This document shows positions 1 to 8,125 of a stretch of 64,000 nt of DNA, piece by piece. Position 1 is the stretch's first letter; the number at the start of each line of letters is the position of its first letter. The stretch is from contig CAWDVH010000004.1 in assembly GCA_963805705.1 (NCBI GenBank), forward strand, positions 124,001 to 188,000, given 5' to 3'. Made by a program: the position numbers and the translations under genes. The stretch comes from CAWDVH01 sp963805705. GTDB lineage: Bacteria; Actinomycetota; Actinomycetes; Streptosporangiales; Streptosporangiaceae. Under the pieces are notes generated by a model. That model worked only from the letters and a program-made list of their open reading frames with translations, made no database searches and was not told where the DNA came from.

Positions 1-906
1 CATCGGCGCCGCGGTCCGCGTCTCGATAATGCAGAACGCGATCAGCAGCAGCACGCCGCCGATCAGGCCGGTCAGCACCTTGGGACTGGTCCAGCCCATC
101 GAGTGCCCGCCGTAGGGCTCCAGGCCGTAGGTGATGGCGGCGAGAATCCCGATCAGGCCGAAGCCGAAGGTGAGGTTGCCGAGCACGTCGATCCGGGCCT
201 TGGTCCGCACCCCGGTCTCGCGCAGGCTCAGGTAGGACCAGATGGTCCCGATGACGCCGATCGGCACCGAGACGAAGAAGACCAGCCGCCAGTTCACGGC
301 GGCGAGCACGCCGCCCAGGATCAGGCCGATGAACTGTCCGGAGATGCCGGCCACCTGGTTAATGCCCATCGCGGTGCCGCGCTGGTGGGAAGGGAACGCG
401 TCGGTCAGGATGGCGGGGGAGTTGGCCATCAGCATGGCACCGCCGACGGCCTGCAGCACCCGCCAGCCGATCAGCCACAGCGCGCCGCTCGGCCCGGTGA
501 AAGGATCGAAGGGCAGGGCCAGGGCGCCGATCCCGAAGATCGCGAACCCCGCGTTGTACATCCTGACGCGCCCGTAGATATCGCCGAGGCGCCCGAGGGT
601 GACCACGAGCACGGCCGAGACGACCAGGTACCCCATCAGCATCCAGAGCAGGTAGCTGAAGCTTCCCGGACTCAGCGGGTTCAGGTTGATGCCACGGAAG
701 ATGGCGGGCAGGGCGATGATCACGATCGAGGCGTTAACGGTCGCCGCGAGCATGCCCAGCGTGGTGTTGGACAGCGCCACCCATTTGTAGTTGTCTCCGG
801 GTGCCCGCGAGCTGCGGGCGCCGGGAGCCAGGGCGGTTACGCCCGCTGGCTGCTGGCCGTTCGCGTCTGAGCCCCGGCCGTTCGTGCCCGCCCCCTCGCC
901 CGCCAT
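1..906 (-). CDS. MFS drug/solute exporter, DHA2-type, C-terminus cut by window edge
   Basis: Reading leftwards from an ATG at 906, 302 codons stay open to base 1, so the gene continues outside the window. The start is backed by a GGGAGGAAC ribosome site. The protein has a ~40-residue polar N-terminus, then hydrophobic helices and the MFS loop-2/3 motif GRLGDIYGRVR. Helix 5 carries a motif-C-like run ending in GQFIGLILGGVLA, and then WRLVFFVSVPIGV. This arrangement is typical of the 14-helix DHA2 proton-driven exporters at the cytoplasmic membrane. The visible part covers roughly the first nine helices. The substrate cannot be read. It is divergent from the DUF1707 gene, and the gap holds an AT-rich patch that could be its promoter or operator. 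Confidence 0.88.
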   Translation of the reverse strand, partial: MAGEGAGTNGRGSDANGQQPAGVTALAPGARSSRAPGDNYKWVALSNTTLGMLAATVNASIVIIALPAIFRGINLNPLSPGSFSYLLWMLMGYLVVSAVLVVTLGRLGDIYGRVRMYNAGFAIFGIGALALPFDPFTGPSGALWLIGWRVLQAVGGAMLMANSPAILTDAFPSHQRGTAMGINQVAGISGQFIGLILGGVLAAVNWRLVFFVSVPIGVIGTIWSYLSLRETGVRTKARIDVLGNLTFGFGLIGILAAITYGLEPYGGHSMGWTSPKVLTGLIGGVLLLIAFCIIETRTAAPM

Positions 907-926
907 GCAGTTCCTCCCGCTCACCT

Positions 927-934
927 AAGTACTT
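927..934. promoter_or_regulatory. Palindrome AAGTACTT upstream of the MFS exporter
   Basis: A perfect 8-base palindrome sits 20 bases upstream of the exporter start. It lies in an unusually AT-rich patch (about 925-952) that also holds TTG-N7-CAA spacing when read on the minus strand. It is plausible as the operator of a MarR-like regulator of the exporter, but no such regulator is visible in the window. Confidence 0.3.
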
Positions 935-1058
935 GTTATCACCAAACTAACAGGCGGAACTGCCCTGCGGCGACCACGGCCGGCACGCGGCGACGGCGGC
1001 CACGGCGACGGCGACCGCGCGGCGACGGCGATCACGGCCGGCCCGCGCGGAGACACGG

Positions 1059-1064
1059 TATCTT
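1059..1064 (+). promoter_or_regulatory. TATCTT -10 element, probable leaderless start of the DUF1707 gene
   Basis: TATCTT ends six bases before the GTG at 1071 and no purine-rich ribosome site lies between. This fits a TANNNT -10 box firing at the start codon itself. Confidence 0.4.
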
Positions 1065-1070
1065 CGGGAT

Positions 1071-1703
1071 GTGACCTCCCGCCCCGCCCCGCGCGATCTG
1101 CGTGCCTCTGACGCAGACCGGGAGCGCGTGGTCGCGCTGCTGACCGAGGCGGCGGGCGACGGGCGGCTGACGCTGGGGGAGCATGCGGAGCGAGCCGGGC
1201 AGGCCTACACTGCCCGTACGCTGGGTGATCTCTCCGCGCTGACCGCCGACCTGGCGGCACCCGGCGCCCAGCCGATCCGGCTCGATGCCAGGCGGTCGGT
1301 GGCGGCCATTTTCGCCAGGGAGCGACGCGACGGGCGCTGGGTGGTGCCGGAGAGCCTCCCGGTGACCGCGATCTTCGGCGAGGTAGTCCTGGATCTGCGC
1401 GAGGCCCTGCTGCAGAGCCGGCAAGTGACCGTATTCGCCACGGTGATCGCCGGTCACCTGCAGCTGATCGTCCCCGAGGGAGTCGCGGTGGAGATCACCG
1501 GCACCGGGTTCCTGAGCCGCCGCAGCGTCCGCGGCAGCTCACCCGCGGCGCCGCGACCAGGATCTGTGCCGGCGCCGAGGGCGGACCCCGGCCTGCCGGT
1601 GATCGAGGTCCGCACGTTCGCGCTGTGGGGCACGGTCAAGGCGATCACGCCGCGCCGGTCCCGGTGGCGCGGAGCGCTGCGCCGCGGCGCAGCACGGCGG
1701 TAG
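1071..1703 (+). CDS. DUF1707 domain protein with LiaF-like C-terminal domain
   Basis: The 210-residue protein has no signal peptide or membrane helix. Residues ~8-60 (start DLRASDADRERVVALL, then DGRLTLGEHAERAGQAYTARTLGDL) are the DUF1707/SHOCT-like helical module that is very common in actinomycetes. Residues ~80-190 resemble the beta-rich domain of LiaF/cell-wall-stress proteins (AIFGEVVLDLREALL, then PEGVAVEITGTGF). Related proteins are usually linked to envelope stress or membrane-associated regulation, but this one has no assigned role. GTG start; divergent from the exporter. Confidence 0.8.
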   Translation: MTSRPAPRDLRASDADRERVVALLTEAAGDGRLTLGEHAERAGQAYTARTLGDLSALTADLAAPGAQPIRLDARRSVAAIFARERRDGRWVVPESLPVTAIFGEVVLDLREALLQSRQVTVFATVIAGHLQLIVPEGVAVEITGTGFLSRRSVRGSSPAAPRPGSVPAPRADPGLPVIEVRTFALWGTVKAITPRRSRWRGALRRGAARR

Positions 1704-1749
1704 GCCAGCACGGCGCACGGCGCACGGCGCACGGTGGCAGGCCGGGGCG

Positions 1750-2817
1750 TCAGTCGCCGGCGAAGTTCACGGCGCTATAGGCGCTCAGCTTCCAGAGCTG
1801 ATGCTGACTGCGGATGCTGCGCAGGGTGCCGGACCGGGCCCGCATGACGAGCGACTCGGTGGTGGCTCCGCCCCCCCGGTACCGGACTCCGGCCATCAGC
1901 TCCCCGTCGGTGATCCCGGTAGCGGCGAAGAACGCATCGTCCGAGGCCACCAGGTCGTCAGTGGTCAGCACCCGGCTCAGGTCATGCCCGGCTTCCAGGG
2001 CGCGGGACCGCTCGGCATCGTCGCGCGGAGCGAGCTTGCCGAGGATGACGCCGCCCAGGCACTTGATCGCGCAGGCGGCGATAATGCCCTCGGGGGTGCC
2101 GCCGGTGCCGAGCAGCAGGTCGATCCCGGTGCCATCGCGCGCGGCCATGATCGCCCCGGCGACGTCGCCGTCGGTAATGAGCTTGATCCGGGCGCCCGCC
2201 GCGCGGACCGCCGCGATCAGGCCCGCGTGCCGCGGCCGGTCCAGGATGACCACCGTCACGTCGTGCGACGAGCCGCGCTTGGCGCGGGCGACGGCGGCGA
2301 TGTTGGCGGCCGGGGGTGCGTCGATGTCCACGACATCGGCGGCTTCAGGGCCGGTGACCAGCTTAGACATGTAGAAGACCGCGGACGGGTCGTACATGGA
2401 CCCGCGGGCGCTGACCGCGATCACCGAGATGGCATTCGGCATGCCGTCGGCGGCCAGGCGCGTCCCGTCGATCGGGTCGACCGCCACGTCGCAGAGCGGA
2501 CCGCTGCCGTCACCGACCTGCTCGCCGTTGTACAGCATCGGGGCGGCGTCCTTCTCGCCCTCGCCGATGACCACGACGCCGTTCATGGACACGGTGCTGA
2601 TCAGGTGCCGCATCGCGGTCACGGCGGCTCCGTCGGCGCCGTTCTTGTCGCCGCGGCCGACCCAGCGCGCGGAGGCCAGGGCGGCCGCCTCGGTGACCCT
2701 GGCGAGCTCGAGAGCGAGATTTCGGTCCGGGGCGCGGTGGCCGGGCTCCGGCACGACCTCCTGGCCAGCGGTCGGCGCGGGCCCGTCTGGCGTGCTAGCG
2801 ATCTGTTTGTCGGTCAT
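1750..2817 (-). CDS. glpX: Class II fructose-1,6-bisphosphatase
   Basis: Predicted cytosolic enzyme of gluconeogenesis that removes the 1-phosphate from fructose-1,6-bisphosphate. The 355-residue length is normal for GlpX with a short actinobacterial N-terminal extension. GEGEKDAAPML (residues ~86-96) and DPIDGT (~114-119) carry the acidic metal ligands; later GTGGTPEGIIAA and GELMAGVRYRGG are family blocks. I chose the ATG at 2817 over upstream in-frame codons because AGGAAGG precedes it at ~9 bases and the extra upstream sequence is not GlpX-like. The neighbourhood (xseB and xseA on the same strand nearby) matches the usual actinobacterial glpX locus, although it is interrupted here. Confidence 0.95.
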   Translation of the reverse strand: MTDKQIASTPDGPAPTAGQEVVPEPGHRAPDRNLALELARVTEAAALASARWVGRGDKNGADGAAVTAMRHLISTVSMNGVVVIGEGEKDAAPMLYNGEQVGDGSGPLCDVAVDPIDGTRLAADGMPNAISVIAVSARGSMYDPSAVFYMSKLVTGPEAADVVDIDAPPAANIAAVARAKRGSSHDVTVVILDRPRHAGLIAAVRAAGARIKLITDGDVAGAIMAARDGTGIDLLLGTGGTPEGIIAACAIKCLGGVILGKLAPRDDAERSRALEAGHDLSRVLTTDDLVASDDAFFAATGITDGELMAGVRYRGGGATTESLVMRARSGTLRSIRSQHQLWKLSAYSAVNFAGD

Positions 2818-2921
2818 GACGGATGCGCCTTCCTGTCGGCCGTGATGAAATCCTATGTAGTGGCCGCCGGGTGCGGCCGCGAGACGCCGAGAGCCGGCCA
2901 TCAGGAGAGTTGCGGAAGGGC

Positions 2922-3542
2922 ATGACGACAGACCAGGCACCTGCGGCGACGCGAGCATCAGAGCGCGGAGCAGCGACGCGCACCGGGCTGCTCGGGGCCG
3001 CGCGCGGGGTATTCACGTCCGCGGGCTACGCCCAGGCCGGGGTGACCGACATCGTCGCGCTGGCGGGTACGAGCGTCGGCAGCCTGTATCACCACTTTTC
3101 CGGCAAGGCTGACCTGTACCTGACGTTGTATGACGAGCTCATCACCTACCTCGCCGAGCAGACCAGGCTCGCCGTCCGGCACGCTCGCGACACGGGCGTC
3201 ACTGATCCCATGCAGCTGTTCCTGACGGGGGCGAAGCGATACCTGGACCTGTGCATCGAGGACAGGGAGCTGGCCGCGGTGTTCGCCGGCGGTGATGGGC
3301 CGCCCGGCTTCGAGCTGATCTGGCGCCAGCGGCTGGCGGAGTGGGTGACCAGGAACACCGAGTTTTTCGCCCGGGGCGGCGAGCCGCTGGAGGAGGCGGT
3401 GGCCATCGTGATGACCGGCGCGATGACGCTGGCCGTTACCGAGGTATCGCTCGCCGTGGACGCCGCGCGAGCGCGGCGCATCGCCGACAGCGTGATGCAG
3501 GTCCTGTCCCGGCTGGAAAATCCCACATCACAGCTCTCCTGA
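2922..3542 (+). CDS. TetR-family transcriptional regulator
   Basis: 206-residue one-component repressor. Residues ~20-66 form the TetR helix-turn-helix (TRTGLLGAARGVFTSAGYA, then VTDIVALAGTSVGSLYHHF with the usual Y-H-F recognition helix). The remainder is an all-helical ligand domain. The ATG at 2922 is chosen because GGAAGGG sits just upstream and the sequence before it is not family-like. It is divergent from glpX. The ligand is unknown. Its 3' end runs into a 15-base tandem repeat array. Confidence 0.9.
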   Translation: MTTDQAPAATRASERGAATRTGLLGAARGVFTSAGYAQAGVTDIVALAGTSVGSLYHHFSGKADLYLTLYDELITYLAEQTRLAVRHARDTGVTDPMQLFLTGAKRYLDLCIEDRELAAVFAGGDGPPGFELIWRQRLAEWVTRNTEFFARGGEPLEEAVAIVMTGAMTLAVTEVSLAVDAARARRIADSVMQVLSRLENPTSQLS

Positions 3543-3556
3543 GCCTGGCTGACAGC

Positions 3557-3650
3557 GGTCTCCAGCTCAGCGGTCTCCAGCTCAGCGGTCTCCAGCTCAG
3601 GGGTCTCCAGCTCAGGGGTCTCCAGCTCAGGGGTCTCCAGCTCAGGGGTC
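3557..3650. repeat. 15-base tandem repeat array, six copies
   Basis: Unit GGTCTCCAGCTCAGC, with the last base alternating C/G, repeats head to tail without spacers from 3557 to 3646, plus a partial seventh copy. It fills the whole gap between the convergent ends of tetR and xseB. It has no dyad symmetry, so it is not an obvious terminator. Confidence 0.9.
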
Positions 3651-4073
3651 TCAGAACGGCGCCCCCGCGGCATCGCCGTCGCCGCTGCGCTGTGTCATCG
3701 CTGCGGCCAGCCGCGCGCGGGCGCCTTCCAGCCATTCCTGGCAGATCACGGCGAGGCGCTCGCCCCGCTCCCAGAGTTCCAGTGATTGCTCCAGGGTCAG
3801 GCCGCCGGCTTCCAGCCGCTTGACCAGTTCCGTCAGCTCGTCCCTGGCCTGCTCGTAAGCGGGCCGCTCACCCGTCGGCCGCTCAGCCGCCTCCCGCTCA
3901 TGCCCCGGTCGCTCAGCAGGGCGCCCGGCCGCGGGCCGCTCAGCAGGACGCCCGGCCGTCGGCCGCTCAGCCGCGGGCCGCTCAGCCGCCGGCCGCTCAC
4001 CCGCGGGCCGCTCACCCGCCGGCCGCTTAGCCGCGGGGCCGGAGGGATTCTGCGCGCCATCGCGTGCCGTCAC
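3651..4073 (-). CDS. xseB: Exodeoxyribonuclease VII small subunit with repetitive N-terminal extension
   Basis: Residues ~77-130 (YEQARDELTELVKRLEAGG, LTLEQSLELWERGERL) are the canonical helical XseB domain that oligomerises around XseA to form exonuclease VII. The family is usually 60-90 residues; here residues 1-75 are a low-complexity Glu-Arg-Pro/Ala extension built from degenerate repeats. The GTG at 4073 is used; no convincing internal start exists before the domain. Its start lies four bases after the stop of the acyltransferase gene, so the two are probably co-transcribed. XseA is ~9 kb away instead of adjacent. Confidence 0.88.
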   Translation of the reverse strand: MTARDGAQNPSGPAAKRPAGERPAGERPAAERPAAERPTAGRPAERPAAGRPAERPGHEREAAERPTGERPAYEQARDELTELVKRLEAGGLTLEQSLELWERGERLAVICQEWLEGARARLAAAMTQRSGDGDAAGAPF

Positions 4074-4077
4074 GGTC

Positions 4078-6069
4078 TCACCCTAGTGCGCGGCGGCGCT
4101 TGCGCACGGACCGCACCACGGCCTTGACCAGGCTGGCGTAGAGCACGCCGCCTTCGGGCCGGGGGTGCACCCCGTCATCCCACAGCAGGCCGGTCCGATG
4201 CTCGATCGCCGCATGCCAGTTGACGAGCAGCACGCGCAAGTGACGGCGGGCAGCCGCGGCCAGCGTGGCGTCGACCCCGTGTTCCCAGGGCCGGGGAACG
4301 AAGGTATTGACCAGTACGAGCCAGCGAGCCGGGCCGACCTCGGCCAGCAGCTGCCGGACCTGGGCACTGGTCACCGTGCCGTTGGTGCCCAGGCCCACGA
4401 CCACGATGGGCCGCAGCCGGCCGCCTCTCGCCAGATCGCGGACGACATTCAGCCCGGTATTCATCTGCCTGCTGATGGCGGCGTCGATATAGATGCCGGG
4501 CAGCGCCGCATGCAGCTCAGGCGCCGCCGCGAGCATCACGGAATCGCCGATGGCGGTCACGAGCGCCCCGGCGCGGTGCCGCGCCCGGCCGGCCGCGCCC
4601 TTCGCGCCGCCGCCCGCGGGCCGCCGGTCGCCTGCCGTCCTGGCGGGCCGGGCCGGCACGGCGGCCCCCGCCTGGCCGCCGCTGGGCGCCGCCGCCGGCC
4701 GGTTACCTGCCTGCGAGGCGGCGCCGATCCGGGCCCCGGCGGCGATCTGCTGCTGCAGCGTCGGCCCGGACGGCGAGTGCACGATCCCGTAGCCCGCGGT
4801 GCAGGCGACCGCGAGCATCGCGACGGGAACGGCCAGCGGGAGAGCGCCGGCCGGAGAGCGCCGGGCTGACTCGATCGTCCGCCGCAGCAGCTGCCATCGA
4901 GCCCGGACCGTGACGCGCAGTCCGCTGCGCAGGATCGGCTGCTCGATCCACCGCCATGATCCGGCGGCCAGCGCGATAGGGATGGCCGTTTCGATCACAC
5001 GCACGCCGACGGTGTCCGACGCCCGGCCGGCGAGTACCGCCGAGATCGCGATCACCGGCCAGTGCCAGAGGTAGATCCCGTAGGACCGCACCCCGAGCCA
5101 GCGCAGCGGCCGCCAGGCGAGAGCCCGGCCGATCAGGCCAGGCCCGGCGGCCGCGATGACCACGCCGCCCGCGGCCAGGGCAGCCAGGATCAGCCCGGCC
5201 GGATACACCACCGGATCGGCTCCGGAGAAATGGGAAATGGCCCAGGCGAGGATTAAGAGCCCGATCAGCCCGACGATGTCGAGACGCCGGGTGATGTGAC
5301 GTGGCGCGGCCGCAACCCTGGCCAGCGGCCAGGTCATGGCCAGCGCGGCCCCGATGAGGAGCGCGCTGGCATGGGTGTCGGTCCCGTAGTAGACCAGGGA
5401 CGGATCCGAGCGGGGCACGTAGATGATCACCATGAGCAGCGCCGAGCCGGCCGCTCCGGCCCACGCGACGGCCGCGCGCCGCCGCGTGCGGCCGATCGTG
5501 GCCAGAACGACGATGAGGATCAGCGGCCAGATCAGGTAGAACTGCTCCTCGACCGCCAGTGACCACAGATGCTGCAGCGGGGGAAGCGGGCCGAAGGTGT
5601 CGAAATATGACTGATGGTGCAATGCCTGCCACCAGTTGCTCGTGTAACTGACGGCGCCGAGCAAGGCGGACCGAAGCCCGCTCAGCTGATCGGGCTCGAT
5701 CACGGCCACCGCCGCGGTCACGGTAACGAGCACGACCGCCAGCGCAGGCAGCAGCCGGCGGGCCCGGCGCGTCCAGAAGCCGCGCAGGTTCAGCTGGCCA
5801 TACCGGCCGAACTGGGCGACCAGGATGTCAGTGATGAGGTAGCCGCTCAGCACGAAGAACACGTCGACGCCGAGGAATCCGCCCGGTGTCCCCGAGAAGC
5901 CCTCGTGAAAGGCCACGACGGCCAGGACCGCGAGCGCCCGCACGCCGTCAAGCCCTGGTGCGCGGCGCGATGCGGCGCGGTCAGCCGGCCAGGCTGAGCC
6001 CGTCGGCCAGGCTGAGGCCGCTGGCCCGGCTGAGGCCGCCGGCCCGGCTGTTGCTGGCCCTTCCGGCAT
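4078..6069 (-). CDS. Membrane acyltransferase (OafA/YrhL type) with C-terminal SGNH domain
   Basis: 663 residues. After a repetitive Ala/Gly/Pro/Trp N-terminus (residues 1-35) comes the acyltransferase-3 domain: GLDGVRALAVLAVVAFHEG with its catalytic-type His, then about ten membrane helices (residues ~40-400). A linker and one more helix lead to a C-terminal SGNH domain (~500-663) with the GDSVM block and a final WDDGVHPRPEGG, which gives the Asp-x-x-His pair. Such fusions O-acetylate envelope polysaccharides or glycolipids. The ATG at 6069 has GGGAGGGG upstream. It is the first gene of the strand run into xseB. The acceptor sugar is unknown. Confidence 0.9.
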   Translation of the reverse strand: MPEGPATAGPAASAGPAASAWPTGSAWPADRAASRRAPGLDGVRALAVLAVVAFHEGFSGTPGGFLGVDVFFVLSGYLITDILVAQFGRYGQLNLRGFWTRRARRLLPALAVVLVTVTAAVAVIEPDQLSGLRSALLGAVSYTSNWWQALHHQSYFDTFGPLPPLQHLWSLAVEEQFYLIWPLILIVVLATIGRTRRRAAVAWAGAAGSALLMVIIYVPRSDPSLVYYGTDTHASALLIGAALAMTWPLARVAAAPRHITRRLDIVGLIGLLILAWAISHFSGADPVVYPAGLILAALAAGGVVIAAAGPGLIGRALAWRPLRWLGVRSYGIYLWHWPVIAISAVLAGRASDTVGVRVIETAIPIALAAGSWRWIEQPILRSGLRVTVRARWQLLRRTIESARRSPAGALPLAVPVAMLAVACTAGYGIVHSPSGPTLQQQIAAGARIGAASQAGNRPAAAPSGGQAGAAVPARPARTAGDRRPAGGGAKGAAGRARHRAGALVTAIGDSVMLAAAPELHAALPGIYIDAAISRQMNTGLNVVRDLARGGRLRPIVVVGLGTNGTVTSAQVRQLLAEVGPARWLVLVNTFVPRPWEHGVDATLAAAARRHLRVLLVNWHAAIEHRTGLLWDDGVHPRPEGGVLYASLVKAVVRSVRKRRRALG

Positions 6070-6196
6070 GCGTGTCCCCTCCCTGACCCTGGGACAGCCT
6101 AGTTTTCGCCCCGCTGCCCAGTGCGGAAACGCCACGCCAGCAGGTGATCGGAAGTTGCCGCTGGTGGCGCTGCGGCGCGACGTCACCAGGCTCGGA

Positions 6197-6202
6197 TAGT
6201 GT
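6197..6202 (+). promoter_or_regulatory. TAGTGT -10 element, probable leaderless start of the HAD gene
   Basis: TAGTGT is followed by seven bases and then the GTG at 6210. No ribosome site is present in the gap. Confidence 0.4.
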
Positions 6203-6209
6203 TTCCCAG

Positions 6210-6887
6210 GTGGCCGTCGAGTTGATCAAGCCATTGGCAGTTGTGTTCGATAACGACGGCCTGCTGCTGGACACCGAGCCATGCTGGACCTCGGCTCAGG
6301 AGGCGCTCTTCCGGTCTCGCGGTCAGGTGTTCGACCTGGCCGCCAAGCACGCGCTGGTCGGCACCTCCCCGCGAACGGCGGCTCCGATTCTTGAGCGGCT
6401 GCTCACCCAGCCGCACTCGGGCCAGTCGCACTCCGGCCAGGTGCTCAGCGACGAGATGTACTCCCTGGCCCTGGTCGAGATCAGCAACGGGGCCTCGCCG
6501 CGCCCTGGCGCCGTGGAGCTGGTGGCCAGACTCCGGTCGGCCGGCGTGCCCGCCGCTGTTGCCTCGAATGCGCCACGCCGGCACCTGCTGGCCGGCCTGC
6601 GCCGGGTCGGGATGCAGGATGCATTCGACGTCGTCCTGGGCGTCGATGACGTGGGCCAGCCAAAGCCGGCCCCCGACCTGTACCTGGCTGCGTGCCGGGC
6701 CCTGAAGGTGGCACCGGCGGCGGCGGTCGCGCTGGAAGACTCGCCGCCCGGCGTCGCCGCAGCGCGCGCCGCCGGCCTGCGGGTGATCGGCATTCCGTCG
6801 GTTCCCGGCGTGCTTCTGGCCGCGGACCTGGTGGCCGGAAGCCTGGCCGATGACGCTGTGCACCGGGCGCTTGGCCTTGAACCTTGA
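6210..6887 (+). CDS. HAD-superfamily phosphatase/phosphomutase (beta-phosphoglucomutase-like)
   Basis: 225 residues. The HAD nucleophile motif is VVFDNDGLLLDTE (D14, D16), followed by a helical cap with the sequence ALVGTSPR. Motif II is VASNAP, and the conserved Lys (QPKPAPDLYL) and acidic motif LEDSPPGVAAARAAG complete the active site. This subgroup acts on sugar phosphates and includes phosphoglycolate-like phosphatases and beta-phosphoglucomutases; the substrate is not readable. An upstream in-frame start at 6144 would add 22 non-family residues, so the GTG at 6210 is preferred. It begins the sugar-metabolism block that separates xseB from xseA. Confidence 0.88.
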   Translation: MAVELIKPLAVVFDNDGLLLDTEPCWTSAQEALFRSRGQVFDLAAKHALVGTSPRTAAPILERLLTQPHSGQSHSGQVLSDEMYSLALVEISNGASPRPGAVELVARLRSAGVPAAVASNAPRRHLLAGLRRVGMQDAFDVVLGVDDVGQPKPAPDLYLAACRALKVAPAAAVALEDSPPGVAAARAAGLRVIGIPSVPGVLLAADLVAGSLADDAVHRALGLEP

Positions 6888-6957
6888 TGCGAGCGAATGC
6901 AGGTCGCGGGCCGGCGGCGCGGGCCCGCGCGGGCTCGGCCACCGGAGCTGACCGGCG

Positions 6958-8049
6958 GTGGTGAGCGTGCACGTCACCGGGGTCACCAGCCGGGCCTACC
7001 GGCTGCCGATGCCCAGTCCGTGGGGCCCTGACGTCCAGAGCCAGTACCTGATTGCTACGACGGTCCGCAGCAGTGACGGCGGCACGGGGCAGGGTTTCAG
7101 CTGGGCTGTCCAGGCCGGGGCGCAGGCGATCCTGGCCATGATCGACGCGGACTGCCGTCCCGTCGCCGAGGGCGGCCCGGTAGCGCCCGCGGCCGCCTGG
7201 GACCGGCTGTGGTGGCACCTGCGCGAGGCAGGCGGGGGCATCACCACGCTGGCGATGGCGGCGGTCGATATCGGCCTGTGGGATCTGCGGGCCAAAGCGG
7301 CCGGGCTGAGCCTGTCCGACCTGCTCGGCCGGCAGCGCGACCTGGTGCCGGTCTATGCCAGCGGTGTCAACCGGCACCTGACCCTGGATGAGCTCAAGGA
7401 TCAGGTCAGCCGGTGGATGGAGGCGGGTCATACCAGGGTCAAGATCAAGGTCGGCCTGCCTAGCCTGGAGGAGGATCTCGAGCGGGTGGCCGCGGTCCGG
7501 CAGATCATCGGGCCCGGTCGGCTGCTCATGGTCGACGCGAACCAGCTATGGGACCTCCCGACCGCCCGCCGGGCCGCCAGGGCACTGTCGGCGTTCGACA
7601 TCTTCTGGCTGGAGGAGCCGCTGCCCGCTGAGGACACCCAGGCCTACGCGCAGCTGCGGGCCGCCATTGACATTCCCGTCGCCTGCGGCGAGAGCCTGTA
7701 CACCGAGGCCCAGTTCCGTGACGTGCTACTGGCGGGCGGCTGCGACTATCTCCAGCCGAACGTCTGCCGGGTCGGCGGCATTACCCCGTTCCTGCGCATC
7801 GCCAGGCTCGCCCGCCTCTTCGGCATCCCGGTCATGCCGCATCTGCTTCCGGATATCTCCGGGCAGCTGGCCCTGTGCCTGCCGCTGGCGAGCATGATCG
7901 AGGACATCGAGGCAGGATCCTTCGCCGCGCTCGGCGCGCTGGCCGCGCCGAGCGGGGTGGTTATCACCGGCGACCGCCTGCACGCGCAGACTCCGCCCGG
8001 GCACGGGCTGGTCTTCGCCACCGGCACGCTGGCGGAGGTCACCCAGTGA
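6958..8049 (+). CDS. Mandelate racemase/muconate lactonizing enzyme family (enolase superfamily)
   Basis: 363 residues with the full enolase-superfamily plan: an N-terminal capping domain, then a modified TIM barrel. The K-x-K motif is K162/K164 (KIKVGL), metal ligands are D193 (MVDANQ), E219 (WLEEPLP) and E245 (CGES), and H295 (MPHLLPD) is a candidate general acid/base. These features fit sugar-acid dehydratases or epimerases of the MR subgroup. Located among galT, galK and an IlvD/Edd dehydratase, it may process an aldonate, but specificity is inferred only. Tandem GTG codons at 6958 and 6961 are both possible starts. Confidence 0.88.
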   Translation: MVSVHVTGVTSRAYRLPMPSPWGPDVQSQYLIATTVRSSDGGTGQGFSWAVQAGAQAILAMIDADCRPVAEGGPVAPAAAWDRLWWHLREAGGGITTLAMAAVDIGLWDLRAKAAGLSLSDLLGRQRDLVPVYASGVNRHLTLDELKDQVSRWMEAGHTRVKIKVGLPSLEEDLERVAAVRQIIGPGRLLMVDANQLWDLPTARRAARALSAFDIFWLEEPLPAEDTQAYAQLRAAIDIPVACGESLYTEAQFRDVLLAGGCDYLQPNVCRVGGITPFLRIARLARLFGIPVMPHLLPDISGQLALCLPLASMIEDIEAGSFAALGALAAPSGVVITGDRLHAQTPPGHGLVFATGTLAEVTQ

Positions 8050-8125
8050 CCGGCGGGCCGCCGGCGGCGGGCATCTCGGGCCGGCCGTCAGGAACCGGTT
8101 CTGGGGCGCAGGAGGGAGCGGCGGC

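Noticed and set aside
1801..2925. Long open frame antisense to glpX
   Set aside because: Composition is His/Gly/Asp-rich with no domain, as expected of a shadow frame in high-GC DNA. Many similar antisense frames in the window were dropped for the same reason.
3557..3650. Possible CRISPR array
   Set aside because: Units are 15 bases, directly abutting, with no unique spacers and no cas genes.
3146..3673. Protein of repeated ELETP units from the 15-base array
   Set aside because: It is antisense to the intact TetR gene and lacks a ribosome site.
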